From: Lachnospiraceae bacterium
GTDB lineage: Bacteria; Bacillota; Clostridia; Lachnospirales; Lachnospiraceae
DNA: 54,628 bases
Assembly (NCBI GenBank): GCA_024684215.1
Contig: JAIKXH010000031.1
Span: 1 to 54,628, forward strand
Direction: 5' to 3'
Position 1 is the stretch's first letter; each line of letters opens with the position of its first letter. Both the position numbers and the translations under genes were made by a program. Shown here in pieces: positions 26,087-36,100 of the stretch. The notes under the pieces are model-generated. The model was not told where the DNA came from and searched no databases. It worked only from the letters and a program-made list of their open reading frames with translations.

Positions 26087-27862
26087 TTGAAGATTGACAT
26101 TAAAGAGTTGGGAGTTAATGTATCCCCGATAATCTATTTCAATGTATCCCTCTATGAAGATTACCGCGTGGGAAAGTATGACCATGACGGAAGGGAATTC
26201 ATCGGAGGAAATCTCAATTCACTGTTTTATGAATTGGGAATAAATGATGAATGTAAAAATGAAATAGAGAACTTTTTAAAAAATGTTAAAGAAAAAGGTG
26301 AGTCCAGAATAATCACCTTTATTATGAACCGCAATGAGCTACCCCATCTTGTAGATATTACCGGAAGGTATCTGCAGGATGAGGAGCTTTGCTATGCCAT
26401 AAGTATCTGGGATATCGCAAACCTCGAGACACACTGTATGGAATACCAGACCAATATGCTCAAATATAAGGGCATGCTCGGTATGTCCGGACAGATATAT
26501 TTTGACTATTTTTTGGATTCTAACCAGATCGTTGCATACAGATATGTGGGCAGAAAATCCATCAGACTTTTCTATGACACCTTTGATGTCTTTATGGAAA
26601 AGATCATGGAGAATGCGGAATTAAATGACAGAAATGTTGTGGCTATTGAAAATTTAAAAGAGCAGCTCAGAGAAGGGAAGAGCAATGTAGATATAACCAT
26701 AAAGAGCGGCATGCTTCATATGGACGGAAAGATTCAAAAGCTTTTGTTTAAGGCGAGATATGATTCCCTCGGCGGAAAGAGAATGATGTACGGAATCATC
26801 ACCAATCTTTCGGGCGATGAGAATGATCTGCCGTACTATATGACCAATGCGGGACTGGATTCCGCAACGGGTGTGTTAAGTAAAAGGTCTATAATCGAGT
26901 ATTCCGATTATGTGTTTAACAGCGAAGCGACAAAGCACCGTAAGCACTATATGGCTTTGATCGATATAGATGATTTTAAGAGAATTAACGATAATTTCGG
27001 CCATCAGGTGGGAGACCAGGCTATCTCCATACTGGCAAACGTTCTCTCTGATATGGTTAGAGATAACGGAATGGTGGGCAGATACGGCGGAGACGAATTC
27101 TTTATTCTCACAGATAAGATAGAGGATGAAGAGGTACTTAGAAGCTTGCTTCGAAGAATCAGATCCAACGTTCAGACACTGGCCGCGGAGACTCTTTCAA
27201 TAGAAAAATTCACCCTGTCCATAGGAATATCAACTTATCCCGATGACGGAGACAATTATAAGGATTTGCTTGCCATTGCGGACAAATGCCTGTATATAGC
27301 CAAGGAAAAGGGTAAAGACAGATATATTATTTACAGGCCGGAAATGCACAGCGGTATTGAAACCGGCAGTGTTAAAAAGAGTATTTCGTCTTATGACGAA
27401 CAGTCAAAGGCAATAAACCGTGTGGTTGTAAGCCTTTTTAAGGAAGGCGAAAAGGCTGTCGCTGAGTCTATGTCCGATATTGTAAAAAGCTTTGACCTTG
27501 ACAGTATAGATATTTTTTACAAGGACATGGCGTCAGCTGCGTACAGCTGCGGAAAATACCCTTCGGGGCTTGTTGCCGAGGACTTTTTCAGGGACGAAAG
27601 CTATGGGGAGATGTTTGACTTAAACGGAGTGCATGTACTTAACAATCTGCCAACGCTCAGACATACGCACGAGGCCATTTATGATATGCTCTCGGAAAAG
27701 AAATGTATGTCTGCGATCCAGATTGCCCAGCCGTCTTTTGAAAATCCGGAATATTTCTTTACATGCAATATGCTTAACAGAAATCATAAATGGAGTGATG
27801 CCGAGGTGAGCAATCTATGCCTTTTCGGGACGCTTATATATGAGATTTTGCTTAAATCATGA
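26087..27862 (+). CDS. Diguanylate cyclase with PAS-like N-terminus and GAF-like C-terminus
   Basis: 591-residue soluble enzyme that makes c-di-GMP from two GTP. The N-terminal 260 residues look like two PAS-type sensory folds. The GGDEF domain (about 265-425) has an intact GGDEF signature at 334-338 in GRYGGDEFFIL and the DDFKRINDNFGHQVGD segment. The inhibitory I-site position reads RDNG instead of RxxD, so product feedback is probably lost. The C-terminal 160 residues end in KWSDAEVSNLCLFGTLIYEIL, typical of a GAF domain. It uses a TTG start with GAGAGG (26071-26076) ten bases upstream. Transcribed alone, between a palindromic promoter and a terminator. The signal is unknown. Confidence 0.85.
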   Translation: MKIDIKELGVNVSPIIYFNVSLYEDYRVGKYDHDGREFIGGNLNSLFYELGINDECKNEIENFLKNVKEKGESRIITFIMNRNELPHLVDITGRYLQDEELCYAISIWDIANLETHCMEYQTNMLKYKGMLGMSGQIYFDYFLDSNQIVAYRYVGRKSIRLFYDTFDVFMEKIMENAELNDRNVVAIENLKEQLREGKSNVDITIKSGMLHMDGKIQKLLFKARYDSLGGKRMMYGIITNLSGDENDLPYYMTNAGLDSATGVLSKRSIIEYSDYVFNSEATKHRKHYMALIDIDDFKRINDNFGHQVGDQAISILANVLSDMVRDNGMVGRYGGDEFFILTDKIEDEEVLRSLLRRIRSNVQTLAAETLSIEKFTLSIGISTYPDDGDNYKDLLAIADKCLYIAKEKGKDRYIIYRPEMHSGIETGSVKKSISSYDEQSKAINRVVVSLFKEGEKAVAESMSDIVKSFDLDSIDIFYKDMASAAYSCGKYPSGLVAEDFFRDESYGEMFDLNGVHVLNNLPTLRHTHEAIYDMLSEKKCMSAIQIAQPSFENPEYFFTCNMLNRNHKWSDAEVSNLCLFGTLIYEILLKS

Positions 27863-27864
27863 TT

Positions 27865-27898
27865 AAAACCTTCGCCCTTATAAGGGGCGGAGGTTTTT
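27865..27898 (+). terminator. Intrinsic terminator after the diguanylate cyclase gene
   Basis: AACCTTCGCCC (27867-27877) pairs with GGGCGGAGGTT (27885-27895) with one wobble and is followed by T residues. It begins three bases after the stop codon. Confidence 0.85.
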
Positions 27899-27995
27899 GT
27901 GATATAAAACTGCTTACTTTTGATTAAAAAAAAATCCGCGCAATATTTGAGCGTAGGCATTTGCTAAATGGGAAGTTTTTTGATTATTCATGACC

Positions 27996-28027
27996 TATAC
28001 TATATTTGCGGTATTATATCGCAAATA
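27996..28027 (+). promoter_or_regulatory. uxuAB promoter -10 and palindromic operator
   Basis: A -10 element TATACT (27996-28001) is followed at once by the palindrome TATTTGCG (28003-28010), nine bases, CGCAAATA (28020-28027). I do not see a convincing -35. A palindrome just after the -10 is the usual place for a repressor that responds to a sugar acid. The repressor itself is not encoded in this window. Confidence 0.55.
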
Positions 28028-28061
28028 ATAATAGTTATGTTTAGAGGAAGAGGAATTCGAA

Positions 28062-29147
28062 ATGGAAATGACACTACGTTGGTACGGATCAAAATTTGAT
28101 ACTGTTACCTTAAAGCAAATCAGACAGATTCCCGGTGTTACCGGAGTAATTACCACACTTTATGATACACAGCCCGGAGAGGTTTGGCCCAGAGAGAGAA
28201 TCAAAGCATTAAAGGATGAGGTCGCTGCGGCCGGACTTCATATTTCCGGAATCGAGAGCGTTAATATTCATGATGCTATCAAGACCGGTGCCCCCGAGAG
28301 AGATATGTATATAGACAACTATATCGAGACGCTCGAAAATCTCGGAAAAGAAGACATACATCTTGTATGCTACAATTTTATGCCTGTATTTGACTGGACC
28401 AGAACCGAGCTTGCAAGAGTACGCCCCGACGGATCTACTGTGCTTGCATATACTCAGGAGGCGGTTGATGCCATAAAGCCCGAGAATATGTTTGATATGA
28501 TATCGGGAGATGCAAACGGCGCAATTCTTCCCGGATGGGAGCCTGAGAGAATGGCACATATTAAAGAGCTTTTTGAACAGTACAAGGATATCGATGATGA
28601 GAAGCTTTTTGCAAATCTTAAGTATTTCCTCGAGAGAATCATGCCCGTATGCGACAAATACGATATCAATATGGCAATTCATCCCGACGATCCCGCATGG
28701 AGTGTTTTCGGACTTCCCAGAATCATCATCAACAAAAAGAATATCTTAAGAATGATGCAGATGGTTGACAATCCTCATAACGGTGTTACCTTCTGCTCAG
28801 GCTCATACGGAACAAATCTTGAGAACGATCTTCCCGATATGATCAGATCTCTTAAGGGCAGAATACATTTTGCACATGTAAGAAACCTTAAATTCCATTC
28901 ACCCACAAATTTTGAGGAATCAGCGCATCTTTCAAGTGACGGTACATTTGACATGTACGAGATCATGAAGGCTCTCTACGATATAGACTTTGACGGTCCT
29001 ATCCGTCCCGACCACGGACGTATGATCTGGGATGAGGTGGCTATGCCCGGATACGGACTTTATGACAGAGCTCTCGGAGCAACATACCTTAACGGACTTT
29101 GGGAGGCTATTGAAAAGAGTCATACGAGAGGAGTAGAGAGAAGATGA
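28062..29147 (+). CDS. uxuA: D-mannonate dehydratase
   Basis: 361-residue cytoplasmic enzyme that converts D-mannonate to 2-keto-3-deoxy-gluconate in hexuronate breakdown. The N-terminus MTLRWYGSKFDTVTLKQIRQIPGVTG-like, the CYNFMPVFDWTRTEL segment, MAIHPDDPAW, HFAHVRNLK and RPDHGRMIW are diagnostic of UxuA, and the Cys/His metal ligands lie in these last motifs. AGAGGAAGAGG precedes the ATG. The stop overlaps the uxuB start as ATGA. It handles glucuronate released from glucuronoxylan. Confidence 0.95.
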   Translation: MEMTLRWYGSKFDTVTLKQIRQIPGVTGVITTLYDTQPGEVWPRERIKALKDEVAAAGLHISGIESVNIHDAIKTGAPERDMYIDNYIETLENLGKEDIHLVCYNFMPVFDWTRTELARVRPDGSTVLAYTQEAVDAIKPENMFDMISGDANGAILPGWEPERMAHIKELFEQYKDIDDEKLFANLKYFLERIMPVCDKYDINMAIHPDDPAWSVFGLPRIIINKKNILRMMQMVDNPHNGVTFCSGSYGTNLENDLPDMIRSLKGRIHFAHVRNLKFHSPTNFEESAHLSSDGTFDMYEIMKALYDIDFDGPIRPDHGRMIWDEVAMPGYGLYDRALGATYLNGLWEAIEKSHTRGVERR

Positions 29148-30748
29148 AATTAAACAAAGAGGGAATAAAGAGCAGTGAGTGGTCGCAAAAAGGCTATGAG
29201 CTCCCGAAATTCGATATTGAAAAGGTTAATGAAAACACTGTAAAGGAGCCCGAGTGGGTGCATTTTGGCGGCGGAAATCTTTTCCGTGCATTCCATGCCG
29301 CACTTGCTCAGGATATGATTGAAAAAGGATATTCCGATAAGGGTGTTACCGTTATAGAGGGCTTTGACTATGAGATAGTCGAAAAATCCTACAGAGGAAA
29401 CGATAATCTTTCTGTACTCATCACTTTAAAGAGCAACGGCTCTATCGGAAAGAGAGTTATAGGCTCTGTTTCAGAGTCATGTATTTTGGATTCCGATAAT
29501 GAAAAAGAGTACAGCAGACTTAAGGAGATATTTACTTCAAAATCTCTTAAGATGGCTACATTTACCATTACCGAAAAGGGCTACAGCCTTGTAAATGCAA
29601 AGGGAGAGACCACTCCCGCGGTGCTTTCCGATTTTGAGGCCGGACCCGACAAGCCCGCTACATATATAGGCAAAGTTTCATCGCTTTTGTATGCGAGATT
29701 TAAGGCAGGCGCTCTTCCTATCGCCATGGTATCAACCGATAACTGCTCCCATAACGGAGATAAGTTATATGCGGCTGTCAGCGCATTTGCAAAAGCGTGG
29801 TGCGCTAACGGAAAAGCTGATAAAGCATTTGCTGATTATATAAACGATAAAAGTAAGGTCTCATTCCCCTGGTCTATGATCGACAAGATCACACCCAGAC
29901 CCGATGCCTCTGTAGAGGAGATTTTAAAGAAGGACGGACTCGAGGGATTAGAACCGGTGGTTACTTCAAAAGGAACTTATGTGGCACCTTTTGTAAATGC
30001 GGAAGAGACTCAGTATCTTGTCATCGAGGACGAGTTCCCTGCAGGAAGACCTGCTCTTGATAAGGTTGGAGTCATCTTTACCGACAAGGAGACTGTTGAT
30101 AAGGTTGAGAAGATGAAGGTATGCACATGCCTGAATCCTCTTCACACAGCGCTTGCCGTTTACGGATGCATCCTCGGATTTACACGTATATCAGATGAGA
30201 TGAAGGATGAGGATTTAAGAAAACTCGTTGAAACCATTGGTTACAAAGAAGGACTCCCCGTTGTAGTTAATCCCGGAGTGCTCGATCCCAAGGAATTCAT
30301 CGATACCGTATTAAATGTGCGCGTACCCAATCCTTTTATGCCCGACACTCCCCAGAGAATCGCTACGGATACTTCTCAGAAGCTTCCTATCAGATTCGGC
30401 GAGACCATCAAAAATTACATGAAGTCGGGCTTAAATCTTTCGGATCTTAAGTGCATTCCTTTCGTATTTGCCGGATGGATGAGATATCTGATGGCCGTAG
30501 ATGACAACGGAAATGCATTTAAGCCCAGTGATGATCCGAGACTTGAGGCTGCAAGTGCAGTCGTTTCGGATATCAAACTCGGCGATAAGGTTACTGCCGA
30601 TAAGCTTAAGGCTCTGCTCTCAGATTCCACGATTTGGGGCGTGAATCTCTTTGACGCAGGCCTCGCTGAAACAGTAGTAGCCTACTTTAATGAACTTATT
30701 GCAGGCGTAGGCGCAGTCCGCCGCACCCTGCATGATATTGTAAGTTAG
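29144..30748 (+). CDS. uxuB: D-mannonate oxidoreductase (fructuronate reductase), polyol dehydrogenase family
   Basis: 534-residue NAD-dependent enzyme interconverting D-fructuronate and D-mannonate, the step before UxuA. The N-terminal Rossmann segment VHFGGGNLFRAFHAAL and the active-site region KVCTCLNPLHTALAVYG with the conserved Lys, Asn and His identify the long-chain mannitol dehydrogenase family. Four-base overlap with uxuA and the pathway fit make the fructuronate assignment strong. The isomerase uxaC and the kdgK/kdgA genes are not in this window. Confidence 0.92.
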   Translation: MKLNKEGIKSSEWSQKGYELPKFDIEKVNENTVKEPEWVHFGGGNLFRAFHAALAQDMIEKGYSDKGVTVIEGFDYEIVEKSYRGNDNLSVLITLKSNGSIGKRVIGSVSESCILDSDNEKEYSRLKEIFTSKSLKMATFTITEKGYSLVNAKGETTPAVLSDFEAGPDKPATYIGKVSSLLYARFKAGALPIAMVSTDNCSHNGDKLYAAVSAFAKAWCANGKADKAFADYINDKSKVSFPWSMIDKITPRPDASVEEILKKDGLEGLEPVVTSKGTYVAPFVNAEETQYLVIEDEFPAGRPALDKVGVIFTDKETVDKVEKMKVCTCLNPLHTALAVYGCILGFTRISDEMKDEDLRKLVETIGYKEGLPVVVNPGVLDPKEFIDTVLNVRVPNPFMPDTPQRIATDTSQKLPIRFGETIKNYMKSGLNLSDLKCIPFVFAGWMRYLMAVDDNGNAFKPSDDPRLEAASAVVSDIKLGDKVTADKLKALLSDSTIWGVNLFDAGLAETVVAYFNELIAGVGAVRRTLHDIVS

Positions 30749-30763
30749 TCGCAGGAAAGCTGC

Positions 30764-30967
30764 GGGTAACTCCATATGTGATCTGCTTCGCCTGTCGGGA
30801 GCGCAAGCGTAGTACCTGAGCATAAAACGGTCCCGACGAAATTGTTCGAGCAGCTCGCCATGATGAGGCGAGCGTCGCGAGTTAAAGTCGGGCGTTTTTG
30901 TACTTTGCGAAGGCAGACGAAGCGCCGGCGCGGAGACTCGGCAAGCAGATTATATATGGAGTTACCC
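30764..30967 (+). repeat. 204-bp GC-rich palindromic element, possible structured RNA or MITE-like repeat
   Basis: The outer 25 bases (30764-30788 and 30943-30967) are inverted repeats that pair completely as RNA, the two differences being G-U wobbles. Inside, GTCGGGA (30794-30800) can pair with TCCCGAC (30831-30837), or CCCGAC (30832-30837) can pair with GTCGGG (30887-30892), which is followed by CG and five T. A separate stem is GCTCGCC (30853-30859) with GGCGAGC (30867-30873). The element is visibly richer in GC than its surroundings and fills most of the uxuB to EF-G-like gap. No open frame in it is convincing. Confidence 0.65.
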
Positions 30968-31014
30968 AAAGCTTCACTCGCAGTAACAAAAATAAATATT
31001 GAGGAGGTATCGGC

Positions 31015-33084
31015 ATGAATGTTTTTACGACTGACAAAATCAGAAATGTGGTACTGCTTGGTCACGGGGGATGCGGAAAGACTTCACTGGTTGAAGCCAT
31101 GGCATTTCTCGCGGGGGCGACTAAGCGCATGGGAACTGTTACGGGCGGAAATACCCTGAGCGATTTCGATAAAGAAGAGATCAAAAGAGGCTTTTCCGTT
31201 AAGACTTCTGTGCTGCCTATAATCTGGGGAGATTATAAGCTGAACATTTTGGATACACCCGGTTCACCGGATTTTATCGGTGAGACCGAAGAAGCGCTTT
31301 CTGTTGCCGATGCCGCCATTATTGTTGTATCCGGTAAGGCCGGAATTGAATCCGGAACGAAGAGAGCCTGGGCCATGTGCGAAAAAAGGAAAATGCCCAG
31401 AATGGTATTTGTAACGGACATGGATATCGACAAAGCCTCCTTCAGAAAGGTGGTGCAGGACCTTCAGGAAATGTACGGAAAAAGGATTGCACCTTTCCAT
31501 TTACCAATAAGAGAGCATGAGCAGTTTGTCGGCTATGTAAATGTTATTCAGCAAAAAGCCAAAAAGTGGAATGCTCACGGTACGGTAGATAAATTTGATG
31601 TTCCGGATTATTCACAAGAAAACCTTAAAATCTGCCGCGACGTACTCTTAGAGGCGGTTGCGGAAACAAGCGAAGAATTCATGGACAGATACTTTAACGG
31701 CGATGAATTCTCCGAGGATGAGATAAGACAGGCTATGAGAGTCGGCGTATTTAACGGCGATATCGTTCCTGTGCTTATGGGGTCAAACACTCTTGCCAGA
31801 GGTATGTATACCCTTATGGCGGATATAGTAAAATACTTCCCAAGCCCCGACAGATGCAAATGTGCGGGTATCAATACAGTTTCAAACGATGTATTTGAAG
31901 CTGATTACGATTTCTCAAAGCCAAAGTCTGCATATGTATTCAAAACTATAGCAGACCCTTATATCGGCAAATATTCACTTATAAAAGTTAATTCAGGCGT
32001 GCTCAAACCCGATGATATTATGTACAACTATCACAGGGATGCGGATGAAAAGATCGGCAAGCTGTTTTGCTTTAACGGATCAAAGCCCGAGGATGTGACA
32101 GAACTTCATGCCGGAGATATCGGGGCACTCGCAAAGCTTTCCGTCACTCAGACTACCGACAGTTTATCTACCAGAAAAAATCCCGTAACATATCTTAGGG
32201 CACAGATATCAAAGCCTTATACCTACAGGGCTTACAGAGCTGTCAAAAAAGGTGATGAGGATAAAATCTCACAGGCTCTTTCAAAAATGATGGCAGAGGA
32301 CCTCACTATTAAATGTGAGAACGACAGCGAGAACGCACAGTCACTGATTTACGGTATCAGCGGTCAGCACCTTGAGGTAGTTCAGAGCATACTTTCGGAA
32401 AAATACAAAGTTGATATAGAACTTGACAGACCGAGAATTGCTTTTAAGGAAACTATCCTTAAAAAGACCGATACCGAGTATAAATATAAAAAGCAGTCCG
32501 GAGGACACGGACAGTACGGTCACGTAAAGATCATTATGGAGCCTTCATACGATACCGATACTCCGTATGTGTTTGAACAGACAGTTGTGGGCGGTGCGGT
32601 TCCGAAAAACTATTTCCCTGCAGTAGAAAAAGGAATAGCCGAGGCTGTAAAGGGAGGACCCCTTGCCGGATACCCCGTTAGAGGAGTGAAGGTTACATTA
32701 TACGATGGAAGCTATCACACCGTTGACTCTTCAGAGCTTGCATTTAAGGTTGCTACCGAACAGGCATTTAAACAGGGCTTTATGGAGGCTTCGCCCGTAC
32801 TCTTAGAGCCTATTGCAACGCTTAGCGTATCCGCTCCCGATGAGTTTACCGGAGATGTAATGGGCGATTTAAATAAAAGGCGTGGTAAGGTCCTTGGCAT
32901 GAATCCTACCGGTGAAGGATATCAGGAGATAGTTGCGGAAGTGCCGTATTTAGAGCTTTTTGAGTATGATACAAAGCTATATTCCATGACAAAAGGAAGC
33001 GGTGTGTTCTCATACGAATTTGCAAGATATGAACAGGCACCGTCGGATATCGAAAAAAAGCAGATAGAAGCGGCAAAAAATTAA
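31015..33084 (+). CDS. EF-G-like translation factor GTPase
   Basis: 689 residues with the five-domain EF-G order. G1 is GHGGCGKTS (16-24) and G3 is DTPG (from D80). The G4 motif, normally NKxD, reads TDMD (134-137), so guanine recognition may be altered or use other residues. Domain IV is present (KQSGGHGQYGHVKI, then FKVATEQAFKQGF). It is not in the usual rpsL-rpsG-fusA-tuf setting, so it is probably the EF-G paralogue class common in Clostridia rather than the main elongation factor. Proposed roles for that class (recycling, ribosome rescue) are not shown by the sequence. GAGGAGGT precedes the ATG. Confidence 0.88.
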   Translation: MNVFTTDKIRNVVLLGHGGCGKTSLVEAMAFLAGATKRMGTVTGGNTLSDFDKEEIKRGFSVKTSVLPIIWGDYKLNILDTPGSPDFIGETEEALSVADAAIIVVSGKAGIESGTKRAWAMCEKRKMPRMVFVTDMDIDKASFRKVVQDLQEMYGKRIAPFHLPIREHEQFVGYVNVIQQKAKKWNAHGTVDKFDVPDYSQENLKICRDVLLEAVAETSEEFMDRYFNGDEFSEDEIRQAMRVGVFNGDIVPVLMGSNTLARGMYTLMADIVKYFPSPDRCKCAGINTVSNDVFEADYDFSKPKSAYVFKTIADPYIGKYSLIKVNSGVLKPDDIMYNYHRDADEKIGKLFCFNGSKPEDVTELHAGDIGALAKLSVTQTTDSLSTRKNPVTYLRAQISKPYTYRAYRAVKKGDEDKISQALSKMMAEDLTIKCENDSENAQSLIYGISGQHLEVVQSILSEKYKVDIELDRPRIAFKETILKKTDTEYKYKKQSGGHGQYGHVKIIMEPSYDTDTPYVFEQTVVGGAVPKNYFPAVEKGIAEAVKGGPLAGYPVRGVKVTLYDGSYHTVDSSELAFKVATEQAFKQGFMEASPVLLEPIATLSVSAPDEFTGDVMGDLNKRRGKVLGMNPTGEGYQEIVAEVPYLELFEYDTKLYSMTKGSGVFSYEFARYEQAPSDIEKKQIEAAKN

Positions 33085-33111
33085 TAAAAACTGCATATTT
33101 ACGCCAATCTA

Positions 33112-33120
33112 TGTTATAAT
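33112..33120 (+). promoter_or_regulatory. Extended -10 promoter for the GH2/signalling operon
   Basis: TGTTATAAT gives a perfect TATAAT (33115-33120) with the extended TGn. The -35 region is weak. It lies about 50 bases before the GH2 start and is the only good promoter I see before 45614, so it may drive the whole GH2-EAL-HD-GYP-kinase-regulator unit. Confidence 0.5.
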
Positions 33121-33171
33121 AATATATCGCCTTAACGGCATAATGATTTATTCTTGGGAGATATATTAAAG

Positions 33172-36100
33172 ATGTTTTCAAAAAAGCTTTTTAACGACGG
33201 CTGGGAATTTGTAAAACAAAGGCCGGATACAAAGCCGGAGGAACTTTCCGGGGCTTTGTTTAAAGCAGTTAACATTCCTCATGACTGGCTCATATACCAG
33301 GGCAATGATTTATATGAGGACGGCACGGGTTTTTACAGAAAGAGATTTAAGCTTGATAAGAGGCCGGACAGAAAATACGAGCTTTATTTTGAAGGCGTCT
33401 ATATGGACACCACCGTATATGTCAACGGGCATGCGGTGGGAGAATGGAAATACGGTTATTCTAGTTTTTTCTTTGACATTACTGAATTTGTCACAAACGG
33501 GGACAATGAGGTGCTTGTTAGGGTGGAGTTCAGATCTCCTAACAGCAGATGGTACAGCGGGGCGGGAATATATAGGGATGTTTATCTGATTGAGAATTGC
33601 GATACTCATATTGTGACTGACAGCCTGTATATTTCCGCCAAACCTGTTTTAGGGGACGGGGAAGTTTTAAACGAAAATACAGACCTTTCCGGAAAATGGA
33701 TCGTGAAGGTGAGCGCAGAGGTTAGCTGCCCCACTGTCCGCAGTAAGATGACACTTTGGTTTCCAAAGGCGGGAAAGAGCCACTCTGCTCTTATCGGTGC
33801 CGTGGAAAAAGAAAAATTACAGGATAATACAGTCAGAGTAGAATTTACAGAGGAGTTTGAAAGCCCCGAGCTTTGGTCACTTGAAAGCCCTGATCTATAT
33901 GATGCGGTCATATGTGTCACCAATCCCGACGGAGATTATGAGCATACCGATAAAAAGCTTGGTCCCGGCGGTCCTAAAGGGGACAGGCTTGAATGCAATT
34001 TTGGATTCAGAAGCTTTTGCTTTAACAGCGATAAAGGCTTTTTCATTAACGGCTCTCACATAAAGATTAACGGTGTTTGCGAACATCACGATTTGGGGGC
34101 CATAGGCGCCGCATTTAACAAAAGTGCCATGCGCAGGAAATTTAATATATTAAGACAGATGGGCGTTAATGCAGTAAGGACCGCTCACAATATGCCTGCT
34201 CCGGCTTTGCTTGATCTTGCCGATGAAATGGGATTTTTGATCTTTGACGAATCCTTTGATATGTGGGAAGGAGCAAAGACTGAGTTCGACTATGCGAGAT
34301 TTTTTAAAGAGTGGAATGAAAAGGATGTCAGAAGCTGGATCAGAAGAGACAGAAATCACCCTTCAATCTTTATGTGGAGCATAGGAAATGAAATATATGA
34401 CACACATACTCCCAGAGGCTTGGAAGTCACAAAGATGCTTCAAAAAAATGTCAGGGAGAATGACTTTTTTGAGAATGCGGCCATAGGTATAGGCTCTAAC
34501 TATATGCCGTGGGAGGGTGCACAGAATTGTGCGGACGTTTTAAAGTATGCCGGATACAATTACGGTGAAAAGCTTTATGACGATCATCATGAAAAGCACC
34601 CTGACTGGTATATTTTCGGAAGCGAGACATCATCCACCGTTCAGAGCAGAGGAATTTATCATTTCCCCTACGAAAAGAGCACGCTTGCGGATGACAACGA
34701 TCAATGCTCATGCCTGGGCAACTCTACAACAAGCTGGGGAGCACCCAATCCGGAGTATTGTATAAAAGCTGAAAGAGATCATGAATTTTCCCTTGGCCAG
34801 TTTTTATGGTCAGGTTTTGATTATATCGGAGAACCTACTCCTTATCACACCAGAAATTCATACTTTGGTCAGATAGATACTGCCGGATTTGCGAAGGACT
34901 CATTCTATGTATACAAGTCTGCATGGACAGATTACAAAAAAGAGCCCTTTGTACATGTTTTCCCTTATTGGGATTTTAATCCCGGACAGACCATCGATGT
35001 GAGAATAGCATCAAATGCACCTGAGGTAGAGCTTTTTGTTAACGGCAAATCAGCCGGAAGACAAAAGATAGACCACGCTCACGGGGATGTGCTTACCGGC
35101 AATTACAAAGCAATTTACGAGCCCGGTGAGATAACCGCCGTTTGCTATGATGAAAACGGCAAAGAATTGGACAGATGCTCGAGGCACTCATTTAAAGATA
35201 CCGCAAAGCTTGTACTTAAGCAGTATGCACCGGACGAAAAGCTCTATGCCGGGGCAGGAGATATGGCATTTGTGGAAGTGAGCGCCGTAGATAAAGACGG
35301 ATACCCTGTTGAAAATGCTTGCGATATGGTGAATGTTTCCGTATCGGGGGCAGGCTTTATTGCGGGCCTTGATAACGGTGATTCTACGGATACCGATGAA
35401 TATAAGGGCAATCACAAGAGACTGTTTGCCGGAAAAATGTTAATCATGATCGGCATCGGCGAGGAAAAGGGAGAGGTTATCGTAAATGTTTCTTCCGGTG
35501 AAAGCATCAAAGAAAGCCTTACTTTTGAGGTTACCGGAAAGAAAAAAACAGACGGTATTTCTCTTATACCCGAATGCTTTACGGATTATGAGAATGCAAA
35601 GAATGAGCCGATTCCCAGAATCAGGAAAATTGAGTTGATCAGTGACTCGCCCAAAGTACTGGGAAAAGATAATTCAGAAATCACTGTAAAAGCAGTGCTT
35701 TTACCTGAAGGCATCGGAGCATATTACAGTGGCAGCGATATTATCTGGAAGGTCGTAAATGACGGCGGAATAGATTCAAATATTGCGGTTATAGAAAATA
35801 CCGGAGACTTTTGTGCAAAGATTAAGGCTTTGGGAGACGGCGACTTTAGAGTAAGATGCATGGCAAAATGCGGATGCTCTGCCGCAAAAGTAATATCCGA
35901 GCTTGACTACCTCGCTCAGGGAATAGGGGAGGCACTTCTTGATCCCTACGGTTTTATATCGGGCGGACTCTGGAGCTACTGCGAGGGAGAAATCGGAATA
36001 GGTAACGAAAAGGGTGTTTCCTTTGCAAGGGGAGAGAAAAGCGTTATAGGATTTGAAAATATAGATTTCGGCTCCTACGGTTCAGATGAAATAACAATCC

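Noticed and set aside
30745-31065. Minus-strand frame of 106 residues across the 204-bp palindromic element
   Set aside because: The composition is that of a structured repeat, there is no convincing ribosome binding site, and it overlaps the start of the EF-G-like gene.
33154-33171. TTG start for the GH2 enzyme
   Set aside because: The TTG overlaps the GGGAG that serves the ATG at 33172, and the extra residues have no family support.
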